DNA of 64,000 nucleotides. It comes from Pieris napi. Lineage: Eukaryota > Arthropoda > Insecta > Lepidoptera > Pieridae. The position numbers and the translations under genes are program-made. Positions 9,701-21,700 of the stretch are shown here, one piece after another. The stretch lies in NCBI RefSeq assembly GCF_905475465.1, contig NC_062257.1, positions 2,604,001-2,668,000 of the forward strand. Direction: 5' to 3'. Under the pieces are notes generated by a model. The model saw only the letters and a list, made by a program, of their open reading frames with translations, was not told the origin of the DNA and did not search any database. How positions within the stretch are numbered: the stretch's first letter is position 1; every line of letters begins with the position of its first letter.

Positions 9701-12700
9701 TTTTAAAATTCGGATCTGTAAACAAATTTATTTTACAGGATTATACTTTTATAAATACATTACAATGGTTTTGAAAAAGTAAATATTTTTTTTAGAAATC
9801 ATTTAAAAAAAATTACTCAAAACGTAAATGATGTAAACTTCTTACATGAAATATATATTTATTAGAAATATATATTTTACTGTTAATTTAGCTTGTTAAA
9901 ACCTTATATTCTTTAAAGGTTTTCTTTTATTTCAGTAAAAAATTTTTAATGAAATAATTAGATTATTAAAATAAGCGTAAAAAGTTTTCAACCAATTATT
10001 ATTGTTAACCACATTATTTATACATTAATGAGGTTGCTAACTCAATTTATAACATTTTTTTTTCAACGCTGACTTAGCGCACTCTGCTGATGCATTTGAA
10101 AACTTATTCACGTTCCAATTAAGCTTCAGCATTATGCGGCATTGTGCGGCACTGAGTCGCGTTATGCTCTGTAATTGGAAAACGCAGTATGTCGCATTAA
10201 TAGAAAAAACGTAGATTAGCAATTAATAGATATGTTACGGTACAATAACAATTGGCGGAAATTACCATAGAGACGCGAATTGACAGACTATGAATTCACT
10301 CGAAACGAATACTATTATTTGTCTTGCGTATGCATATCACGACTTCAGTAACAGCTTAGGTTTCCTAGAAAAGCGGTGCCATTAACTAACGGCCGTCGTT
10401 TTATGGTTGTTAATAACGGCCGTCTTAACTTTTTAACATAATGCAAAAAAGCAATCATTTTCGCTCGTCCAAGTCACGTTTCCACTCATTGTATTAATTA
10501 AATATGGGCACTAATGTTTATCACCGCTATGACGGCCGTCATGCAAATGACAGCACCGCTATTTGACGTTACAGTGACACTCAATGTTCTCTAGAAAACC
10601 TACTCCGATGTTATTTATAGACAACGTATGGGTGACGTCACCCAACGTTACATTACGACCGTTAGATAACGGCACAGCTTTTCTAGGAAACTTAAGCTTA
10701 AAAGATTCATTATTGTTGCCTACTGTGTCATGGCATACCGTTGTGGGTTGGAGTTCTGCACGTTTCCAGCAGCAGCCGCAGGTTGGTTTTGGAGCAGTGT
10801 TGGTATGTCTACCATACACAGACAACAAATAATTATATTATAAATCGGCCATGCAATGCGCAGACGCTTGGAGATACTGATCCTGGTATAACACAAGGCA
10901 AAAGATCATGTAGCGATTACCAACCAGATGGAACGATCAAGAGAAAGACTCATGGTCCTCCAAAACTATACTATCATAAGAGCTGGCCGTAAACCGGTGG
11001 AAACAGATGCTTCGTTGCTGACCACCGCGCTGCTGATTAAAGAGAGAGTAGCTGTAATCTATATATATAAAAATGAAACCCGTTTTCCGTTGTCACGACA
11101 TAACATGAAAACGGCTTGACCGATTTGGCCAATTATTTTTTTATAATATTCTTTGAAGTACGAGGATGGTTCTTACGGAGAGAAAAATTAAAAAAAATTG
11201 AGTGAAAAAGTCTAAAAACAACACTTTTCTATATTCCCATACATAATATTCGTAATAATACTTACAAGTTAATTTGAACTTTAATACCATATCATAAAGT
11301 TCAAGTGTTAGTGGAGGGGTTCCGGGAATGTAAATTTTTATTTTTTGACATAATGTATTTGTTGTCATATCAACATTCTTTTTTATATCTAAGCTAGACC
11401 GGTGTCCCGAATAGAAGAATAAGTATTTAAAAAAAATAAAGAATCGACTGTTAGGCGGTACGATGTTCGCCAGGCCAGCTAGTTACTTATAAATAAAGTT
11501 TATCCATTTTTAAAGACATATACAACTATTCGCTGATATATGTATATTAAATCTTGCGGTAACTATGTCGATAGGGATCAGATTAAACACTGAATCTCTT
11601 GATCGATTTAGGCTCTTGAGGAAACCGTTTACATAGGCCATATATTGCAACTGAAATTGCCAAATTCCTATATAACAATGTTGATCTAAGATAGGCGAAT
11701 TACCTCTACAATGCCACATACTGAAGCCGGCTGAATTTTGTACTACCGTCGCCATTTTCTTGCGTACAATAAATAATGTTACTATCTACCAACATCGAAT
11801 AAAAATTCAACTAAAATGTATTTATTGAAGTTATACTTCTTTAAGCGCGTTATGAAAAATTTATGAGAGTGAAATTTTATGATGCGCGCGCACCGTGACA
11901 CAAAATTAACAGAATGAAGTTAGTGGCGCATGTTGGCACGGACGCCGCCTCAGTTCACTGTGTATTTATATTTATAATATTTATCCACATGCTTTGAGTT
12001 TCTACATTTGAAACACGTGTTTTCATTTTGTTTTCATTATACAAGTGCGAATTTTATATGTGCGTCTGAATTATAATCAGAAGTGATTTTAATTGAATAT
12101 TTAAATTAATACTAATTAATATAAGAAAATAATAATAAATATTTATTTATTTAATTTTTCAAATGTAAACTGAACCATATTGACTATAATGACTCCTTTT
12201 CCAGTCTTTGATTATTTAATTGTAATTAATTATTTGCATGCAATCAAAAACTATTTTTAATAATGCCAAAGAAGTACACGCACCCTTTTTTTCTATTCCT
12301 TGCATTATAAATTACAATGGCAAAGTTTTAGTTATCAAACGGCTCTGATTGCTAGGTATTTTAAAATATAATATTAATAGTACAGCTAACAAAACCTAAT
12401 ATATCAGTTGTACCAAAGTTTGTGTCACATTTATTTGAGCCTAGAACTGTATTTTCTAGATTCTAGTATATATTATTTTATTAAGACATTTCAATAAATT
12501 ATTAAGTTAGCGTGCATGACATCAAATTATTCCCCTAATAATGGTAATTTTTTATTTACTGGTAATACTAATATCCATGACAGCGACGCTCTTACCAGCC
12601 AAGAAAAATATACAGTGGCAACGTGCGACATGCACAGAATAATAAACTGACACATTTTTCTCATGACCATGGATACAAGTCTTTTAGTCAAATAGAGTAC

Positions 12701-15700
12701 AAATTTGACTTATTAAAGTCTTACCTAATACAGACATCATCTGTTATTGTAAATGATGTAGATAAATATGGAATCAATCAATGGCGCGGGTGAATTGAAG
12801 TTGCTTCGTAATTTATAGACAAAGAGATTGAAAAGTATAAGAGCAACCAAGACGCCAAACGTTTTTTTTAAATTTTTATTTAAAATTACAGCTAAATATT
12901 AAATACATTTCGATTTTTAATTTACCTATAAAAATAAACATTTCTTTGTACCTGATCGGTGTCTTGTCCAAGAGGATGCAGTTACAGAAAAGTGTCATTA
13001 TCACTCAATATAAGTCAGAAGAACTAACTATTAAAAACTATTTTTATTATAAATGAATGGTAAAATGATGCTGACATATACATATTGAAATGTGAGAAGG
13101 GGGCTTAGAGGTCCTAATTTAAAATAACTACACTGCATAAATGTACAGTACAGTACCTGTATTACTGGAAGTCATCTTAAGACAAGTCTACCTCTACCTA
13201 ATTTAAAATGACTACATTTCAGAAATACCCGCTTACCTTGTACTGGGAAATGTACAGCCTTATCTCGTACCTGTATTACTGCTAGTCATCTTAACACAAG
13301 TTAGTGGCTTAGAGGTTCTAATTTAAAATAACAACACTGCAGAAATCTACAGTACAGTACCTGTATTACTGCTAGTCATCTTAAGACAAGTCTACCTCTA
13401 CCTAATTTAAAATGACTACATTTCAGAAATGTACAGTCCCGCTTACCTTGTACTGGGAAATGTACAGCCTTATCTCGTACCTGTATTACTGCTAGTCATC
13501 TTAAAACAAGTTAGTGGCTTAGAGGTTCTAATTTAAAATAACAACACTGCAGAAATGTACAGTACAGTACCTGTATTACTGCTAGTCATCTTAAGACAAG
13601 TCTACCTCTACCTAATTTAAAATGACTACATTGCAGAAATGTACAGTCCCGCTTACCTTGTACTGGGACATGTACAGCCTTATCTCGTACCTGTATTACT
13701 GCTAGTCATCTTAACACAAGTTAGTGACTTAGAGGTTCTAATTTAAAATAACAACACGGCAGAAATGTACAGTACAGTACCTGTATTACTGCTAGTCATC
13801 TTAAGACAAGTCTACCTCTACCTAATTTAAAATGACTACATTGCAGAAATGTACAGTCCCGCTTACCTTGTACTGGGAAATGTACAGCCTTATCTCGTAC
13901 CTGTATTACTGCTAGTCATCTTAACACAAGTTAGTGGCTTAGAGGTTCTAATTTAAAATAACAACACTGCAGAGATCTACAGTACAGTACCTGTATTACT
14001 GCTAGTCATCTTAACACAAGTTAGTGGCTTAGAGGTCCTAATTTAAAATAAACACACTGCATAAATGTACAGCCTTATCTCGTACCTGTATTACTGCTAG
14101 TCATCTTAACACAAGTTAGTGGCTTAGAGGTCCTAATTTAAAATAAATACACTGCATAAATGTACAGCCTTATCTCGTACCTGTATTACTGCTAGTCATC
14201 TTAACACAAGTTAGTGGCTTAGAGGTTCTAATATAAAATGACTACGCTGCATAAATGTACAGCCTTATCTCGTACCTGTATTACTGCTAGTCATCTTAAC
14301 ACAAGTTAGTGGCTTAGAGGTCCTAATTTAAAATAAATACACTGCAGAAATGTACCGTACAGTACCTTCTACAGGGAAATGTACAGCCTTATCTCGTACT
14401 TGTGTTACTGCTAAATCATCAGTCTCAGTCATCTTAACCCAAGTTTTTTTTATTCAGGGCGCGGTGCCAGCAACAATCGCAATTCTCAAAGGACAATTGA
14501 CAATTGGCTTAACAAGAACTCAATTGGAATATCTTGCTCAAGCCAAAGATGTAATAAAGGCGTCGAGGAGAGATCTTGCGATGGTGGTGGCTGGTAAACA
14601 AGATGGCGCCACTACTGTTGCCGGGACTATTATATCTGCTGAATTGGCCGATATTCCAGTTTTCGTCACTGGAGGGATTGGTATGTATTTCCTAATGAAT
14701 ATATAGCACATTTTTTAGTAGTTTTTTGGGTACGTAAAAGTAAATTACTTCTAATATTTTTTTTATAGCAAGGAGTTCATATACAACGGGGGCAAACGGG
14801 CAGAAGGCTCACCTGATGTTAAGTGATACCGCCGCTCATGGACAGTCTCAATGCCAGAGGGCTCGCGAATGAGTTGCCTTGAAGATTCTTGAAGACCCTT
14901 TAGTCGAATGGATTCGGAAATATTTCAATGGGCAGCTGGTACCACATGTGGCAAGAAATGCCTTAAAAACGTTTTAATTTATTATAATAAACTAGCTAAC
15001 CCGGCAATGTCGTTTTGCCATGTAGGTATATTATTTCTAGGAAACATTTTTTTATAGTATTGTCTTTGATTGACATCATCACTTTTATTATATATTCAAA
15101 TTCAAATTCAAAAATCATTTATTCACGTAGGTAACACAATGTACACTTGTGATTCGTCATTAAAGAAATAAATATTAATGCTTCTAATTTTACATTTACT
15201 GCCAGTTTTCAAATCAAGGGCGTAGAACGGAAGAGAAGAACTGGCAATAAACTCTCCGCCACTCTTTTTAATCGCCATGTTTTTTTTTTTTTTTTTTTAC
15301 ACAACGTTTGTAAGGAGCTGCAACCATTACACCATGTTCCACATGACATTTTAAGTAATTAATAATAATAACATAAATAAAAACAAAGACTTGTCCCCTA
15401 TCAGCAGGAGGCATGGTGAAATAGGAGCACGCACTTACATTCTCGTGGGAACAACACGCAAACATATAGTCGAAATAATTAACATCACCGCATACACGAA
15501 TTCAAGTACGACCAGTCACCACAAGTAGCACCCGTTCACGAGTATGACGCATGGCCAGCCATCGGCCCCCTCGCCATATTTTAGGGAGAGAGACAACCCG
15601 ACGCATGGACGCCGCCACAAGCAATGACATTTAAGCGAGCATGACGATCCTTGAAATGTGGACTTGGCTACATAAGAAAATAATAATAATACTGAAATAA

Positions 15701-18700
15701 TTGGATACCACATGGATCACGGTTTGTTCCCACTTTACATTAAAACAGTCGTGGATGTTGACGATCGCCCCGGAGTCTGGAAATGCAGCCGAGAGATTCA
15801 GTCGTGTTACCTATAATACATACTGGAGCAACTCATATCCAAGCACTAGGATCGTTTAAATATTCATTTATATTATAATAAGCCTTAGCAAGCAGTTTTA
15901 CTTTAATGTACGATTTAAATTTATTTATTGACAACGCTTGTATCTCACTAGGGATTTTGTTGAAAAAACGTATACAATTGCCTTGGAAAGAATTACTCGT
16001 TTTATGCAGCCTTCTGGTTGGTGCGCTAATTTTGTCTTTATTACGAGTACTATAGTTATGGAAGCTACTATTCTTTTTAAAGATATCTATATTTTTCCGC
16101 ACATACAAAATATTCTCATAAATGTATTGACTTGCCAGAGTCAAAATATGTAATTCCTTATATATATTATATTATGTCAAATAATTGTAAATTTATAATA
16201 ATACATAACTTTAATCCGGTAAAAAGTTTTTTCTTTAAACATTTTTTTAGTTCAATAAAAATAACTATCTACTATAATAAAAAAATAGGGGTTGATCGTA
16301 GAGGAGTGAAAATAAAGGGTTGTATGTGTGTGTTGTATGCCACATAATAAAAAAATAAAAATAATAAATATGTGGACACACTACACTTAGGGGTATGAAC
16401 AATAGATAGTAGCCGTTACTCAGACTTACTGAATATGCATAAAAAATTCATAAGAATCGGTCGAGCCGTTTCGGAGTATGGGAACGAACGTTGTGACACG
16501 ATAATTTTATATATTAGATATCCTATTTTAAAAACTCTGCTAAATGTTTTCCTAAATTCTCACACGTATTTTCAACATAAAGCCACAACAGTGTTACTCA
16601 TAAACAAAACATTATCTAGGCTTTATTTCGGGGATTTCCTGTTACCATGGCAACTAATCGGTATCATACGAATATAAACGATAAGCAAGTGTGTTATCGT
16701 CTCTAAGCTTGTAAACACTCTGAATTTCCTTATGCGTAAAGAAAAAAATAATAGTGTACAAACGTTTTACCATTTCATGGTTTTATTCCTAGCTAAAGTG
16801 ATTTGAAATAAAGAAAAGTTGGCCTAGTGGCTTCAGCGTGCGACTCTCATCTCTGAGGTCATAGGTTCGATCCCCGGCTGTGCACCAATGGATTTTCTTT
16901 CTATGTGCGCATTTAATATTCGCTCGAACGGTGAAGGAAAGCATTGTGAGGAAACCGGCATGTCTAAGAATAAGACTCCCCTATGTCAAAATCCAATACA
17001 TTTTTGAAATAGGAGAGTGAGATTTGGCGCTAAGAGAACCTTGTCCTAGGCTTTAATCACTGCGATGACGTCACATCCCAAATGTCAAAACATTTCCTTT
17101 AAAAAAAAAGAAAACAAAGGTGTTGAATGTCAAAAAGTATCACAGCTGTAGAAAATGTTGTGTATTATCTGTATTTATTTCCCCGGAGTCACCGTGACTA
17201 CGCACGCTGTAAAGCACGCGAAACGTTAAAATTATGTAAAATAATTATAAGTTTATAATAATAAATAGCTTCAATTCGTTAAAAAAGTGTTTTCTTAAAA
17301 TGTGTAAAAGTTATGTTCTTCTTCTTCTTTTAGTGCCTCTCCATTACTGGAGGTTGGCCGTCAGTATCTTGAAGCGTGTCTTGTCCTGTGCCAGATGCAG
17401 CAACTCTTCTGCAGTTGCAATACCTGTTCATTCTCTAACGTTGCGGAGCCATGATTTCTTCCTTCTACCAACACGCCGTTTACCCTGGATTTTACCCATT
17501 ATAATTAATTGAAGGAGGTGGTAGCGGTCATGACGCAACACGTGGCCCAGGTACGCAACTTTCCGTTGTTTAATGTTCTGCAAAAGTTTTTTCGACATTC
17601 CAACTCGTTTCAGAACCTTCTCGTTAGAGACCTTCTGGATCCAGCTTATTCGAAGCATGCGACGATAGCACCACATCTCAAATGCTTCTAAGCGCCGGCG
17701 GGTATCTTCTTTAATTGTCCAAGCTTCACAGCCGTACAGAACAATTGGCCATATGTAACAAAGGAGAAGTCGGACTCGGAGTTTAATGGTCATGTGACGG
17801 CAGCACAAAACTTTCTTCATTTTGTTGAAAGATCCTCGGGCAATTTCGATTCGAGACCTAATTTCCTGATCAGGATTCCACTCGTTTGTAACCCAAGTTC
17901 CCAAATACTTGTATTGCCGCACCCGTTCCAACGTTCTACCAGCTACGGATAAATTAGGAACTAATGTATCGTTTCGGGAAATGACCATCACCTTCGTCTT
18001 TACTGCATTAATAGTCAGACCGTCTCTTTCGCTAGTTTCATGAACTTTATTAACAAGCATTTGTAAATCATCCATTGACGAGGCTATTAAAACAGTGTCG
18101 TCTGCATAGCGAATGTTGTTGATTATCTTTCCGTTAACTTTCACACCAACCTCTAACCCCTCAATGGCCTCTGATATAGTTGCTTCGGAATATACATTGA
18201 ATAGCAACGGAGATAATATACAACCTTGACGAACACCACGGTAAATACCAATCTCATCCGTTTCCTCGTGATGCACTTTCACGGTTGCTTTTTGGTCTTT
18301 GTACAGGTTTCTGATTACTCTTAGATCCTTTTCATCGAGACCGGTGTCAATTAAACGATTTATGAGAACGTCATGCTTTACCTTGTCAAAAGCTTTTTCA
18401 TAGTCTATAAAGCATAGGAAGACGTCATTCTGCATATCTTGACACTTCTGTACAAGGACATTCAGAGCAAAAAGAGCCTCACGTGTGCCTACACCAGAGC
18501 GAAAGCCAAACTGGTTATCTCCCAATTGTTCGTCACACTTGCTTCTTATCCTGTTATGTATGACGGTCAAAAATAACTTTAGCACGTGGCTCATAAGACT
18601 AATTGTACGATATTCATCGCATTTTCTAGCGTTTTTCTTTTTCGGGAGGGTAATAAACGTAGATCTTAGCCACTCGGTTGGGAGGTCACCTGTGTCATAA

Positions 18701-21700
18701 ATGTGATTGAATAATCGTTTGAGCAAGTTTATGTTCTCCCCTTCCAAGAGTTTAACGACCTCTACTGGGATGCCATCTGGACCTGGGGTTCTGCCCAATT
18801 TAGCCAATTTTAACGCATATAAAATTTCTGCTTTTATTATGGGTGGGCCAGTATCATTACCAGTTAAGAACATTGCGAGGTGTCTTGTTGGGTCTTCAAA
18901 CATTTTTGATATGTATTCCAACCATCTATCCTTCTTGGCCTCAATACTAAAAAGTAGCTGCCCGTTTGTATCGGCTAAGCTAGTTAAATTGCTGCACTTA
19001 AGTCCCAACATTTCTTTAATATTTTTGTGCACATTGAAGCTATCGTGTTTGTTGTGCAGGTCTTCCATGAACTCACACTTATTTTTGAAATGCGTCTCAC
19101 GAGCCTTCTTAATTTCTTTTCTGATAATATTATCGAGCTCCTTATAGCGCAGAGGATCAATATTCTTGCACAATCTCCGATCTTCCATTAGCTGTATAAT
19201 GAAATCACTCATCCATTCCTGCTTCTTCGTTGTTGTCGATGGTCGAAGGAACTTAGTACAGGTATAATGTATAGCTTGCTTGAGGCAGGTCCATATTTCA
19301 GGACTTGTTATTGAAGGAGATAATTTACTCAATTGGTCATTCAGATCGTTCGAGACTTCGAGTTTGGTGTTCGGATCCGTAAGCTTTTTTAGATTTAATT
19401 TCACTTGCTGGCTCTTTGATTTAACTTTTTTGGGTTTGCAATGAATGCGAATAACCACTGGATTGTGGTCAGACCCAATATCTGCCCCCGGATAGGTTTT
19501 CGCGCTCTTGATACAATTTCTAAATCTTTTGTTTACCAATACATAATCAATTTGATTTCGCACAATATGTTGAGATGTATGCATTGGAGAAGTCCAAGTA
19601 TACAGACGGCGTGGTGGCAAATGAAAAAATGTATTGGCAATTATCATGTCTTTTTCTTGACAGAATTGTATCAAGGTGTCGCCCCTACCATTTCGGTTCC
19701 CTAAGCCATAGGCACCAGTTACCTCAGGAACTAACTTTGAGCCGACTTTGGCATTCATATCTCCCATAACGATGTTTATATCATGTTTATTTGTGTGGTT
19801 AATAAGCGTTTCTATGTCTGCATATAGATCTTCTATCTCGCTCTCTGGTTTTTGCTCGGTTGGTGCATAAATTTGAATAACATTAATGTTGAAAGGCCAG
19901 GCGTTCATCTTTATCATCATAGCTCGATTAGATAATGGTATAAAATCTGTCACCGTCCTCGAAACTTCCTTTGTTACAAGAATTCCAACGCCATATGGTT
20001 CCGTAAGTTCTTCGTTTCCCGAATAATAGAGAACCATGTCGTCAGAAGTTGTATATTTGTTCTTACCAGGCCATTTTGTGTCACTGATTCCCATCAGGTC
20101 GATTCGTAATCGGTTTACTTCTTTTATTAAATTTGTTAGTTTACCGTCTTGTTTCAGACTTCTTACATTCCATGTTCCTATGCTTAGAGTTTTTCTATTA
20201 CACCTGGAGATTCTTCGCACCCCTGTCCCATCAAAGGGACGCCAGGAACTCGGGGCCGTGGTTTTATTAGACTTTTTCATGATTACTGACTACTAGGGAA
20301 AAATATTGAGCAGTGGTTTCCCGTTGCCTTCTGCCCCAGACTTTTAAGGGATTATTTCCTCCCAAGGTCGCTGTAGCCTCTACTAATCCGTTGTCGGATC
20401 AGGTGTGTGGTTATACCGCCACTGTTCGGTCGCCAGAGCCTCGTCCGTTATCTAGCAGGGAGCACCACGATACAAGGTATCGCCGCAGTGTCGCGCGTGC
20501 AGGTGAGGTTGACAATTGGGCCGGGCAAGATGTTAGTTCCGTTCTCCCCTTACTCCCCCTTAAAAGTTATGTTAATAAAAGACAATACTAAAGCATTTCC
20601 TGTTAAGAATTTCATAACTCGACGTTTCGAAGGCTTTGCACACTGAGCGATTCCAGTTATTCTTAGAATTATTCTTCTAATACGTAATAATTCTAGATTT
20701 CATCAGCGTTACCTTGAAGGCATTTTCTTTTGCGAACTCATGAGATGGATCGGCTCCTCCAATTATTTAAAAAGACAGGTTAATCCTTCCGCAAAGCCCG
20801 GCAACGCATCCATTAAATAGCGTGGTCATAGGCTGCGGCTACTGCCTTTTGTGACTGTCCCGTAGCCTCGTTAACCGCCCTTATAAAAATATATTAATCA
20901 TAATATTCTTTGCCATGTAACCTTCTTAGTAATATCCGCTTTTATTCAAAAGTCGTACTACTACACTTTTATCATATTTGGATTACATTGACTAAATATT
21001 ACGGCTACATTTAAAAAAATCAATTTAAATTTCAAATTAGTCGGTAAAGTGACGGATTTGATAGAAGCATGTGATTTTTCTAGAAAACTGTATAATTTAG
21101 GGTCGATTCGACCAAACAAGAGTAAATCTTAATCTTAGAATAAATCGTCAGTTAATCGAGAGTAAATCAATTGTACGTTTTACCAACTACAAATTCTAAG
21201 AATAGTGGGCTTATTCGGGAATTGCTACTATACCGCCGCGCGTTCGCACGGAATAACAGCTATTCCTAGAATAATTTAATGGCGTCAGTCAGTCCAATCT
21301 GATTTCTGTCATTTCACAAATATGTATTCTGTGTTTTAATTTCAAGTCAACGCAACGCACTAAATTAATAGTCTGGCATTGTATAATGAAACGTTTAAAC
21401 AATTTATTATTTATTTATTTATTTTTAGATTTTTATTTTCTTTAATATTAGAATGAAATTCAACTAGGCTCAACAGAAGTTCCTTTTTAGACGAAAGCCT
21501 CAAACAAACAAGAAATAAAAACTTTTTGTTGTCGTTTGACACCTGTTAAAAGCTACTTTTTCACACTATAATACGGCAAAATCGAGTTGACATGATGTCT
21601 GCTCTTACACTGTCCCGTTGTAGAACAACATTTATTTGCCGAGTTTTATTTTCGTTCACCATTCTCTTGCTATTCGCGTATTGTTATTCCTAACGCAATT

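Larger units (their letters stand above)
17318..20560 (-). mobile_element. RTE-like non-LTR retrotransposon, near full length
   Basis: The element is bounded by a 13-bp target-site duplication. On the minus strand it has a 280-bp 5' UTR, one large ORF and a short 3' UTR ending in a GAAGAAGAAG microsatellite-like tail rather than poly(A), typical of the RTE group. It lies antisense in intron 2 of the PsuG-like gene. The intact duplication and nearly intact ORF argue for a young insertion. Confidence 0.92.

Noticed and set aside
10559..10832. Overlapping open frames of 82-89 codons on both strands
   Set aside because: They lie in and beside MITE M5, mirror each other and have no recognisable domain.
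11510..11755. Minus-strand 81-codon frame starting MATVVQNSAGFSMWHCRGNS
   Set aside because: Its 5' end lies in the dispersed repeat also present at 61431, and no family is recognised.
13105..14440. CRISPR-like array
   Set aside because: Repeats are 90-120 bp with no unique spacers and the genome is eukaryotic; this is a minisatellite.
18485..19769. Several plus-strand open frames of 60-146 codons
   Set aside because: All are antisense to the RTE-like ORF, with no independent support.
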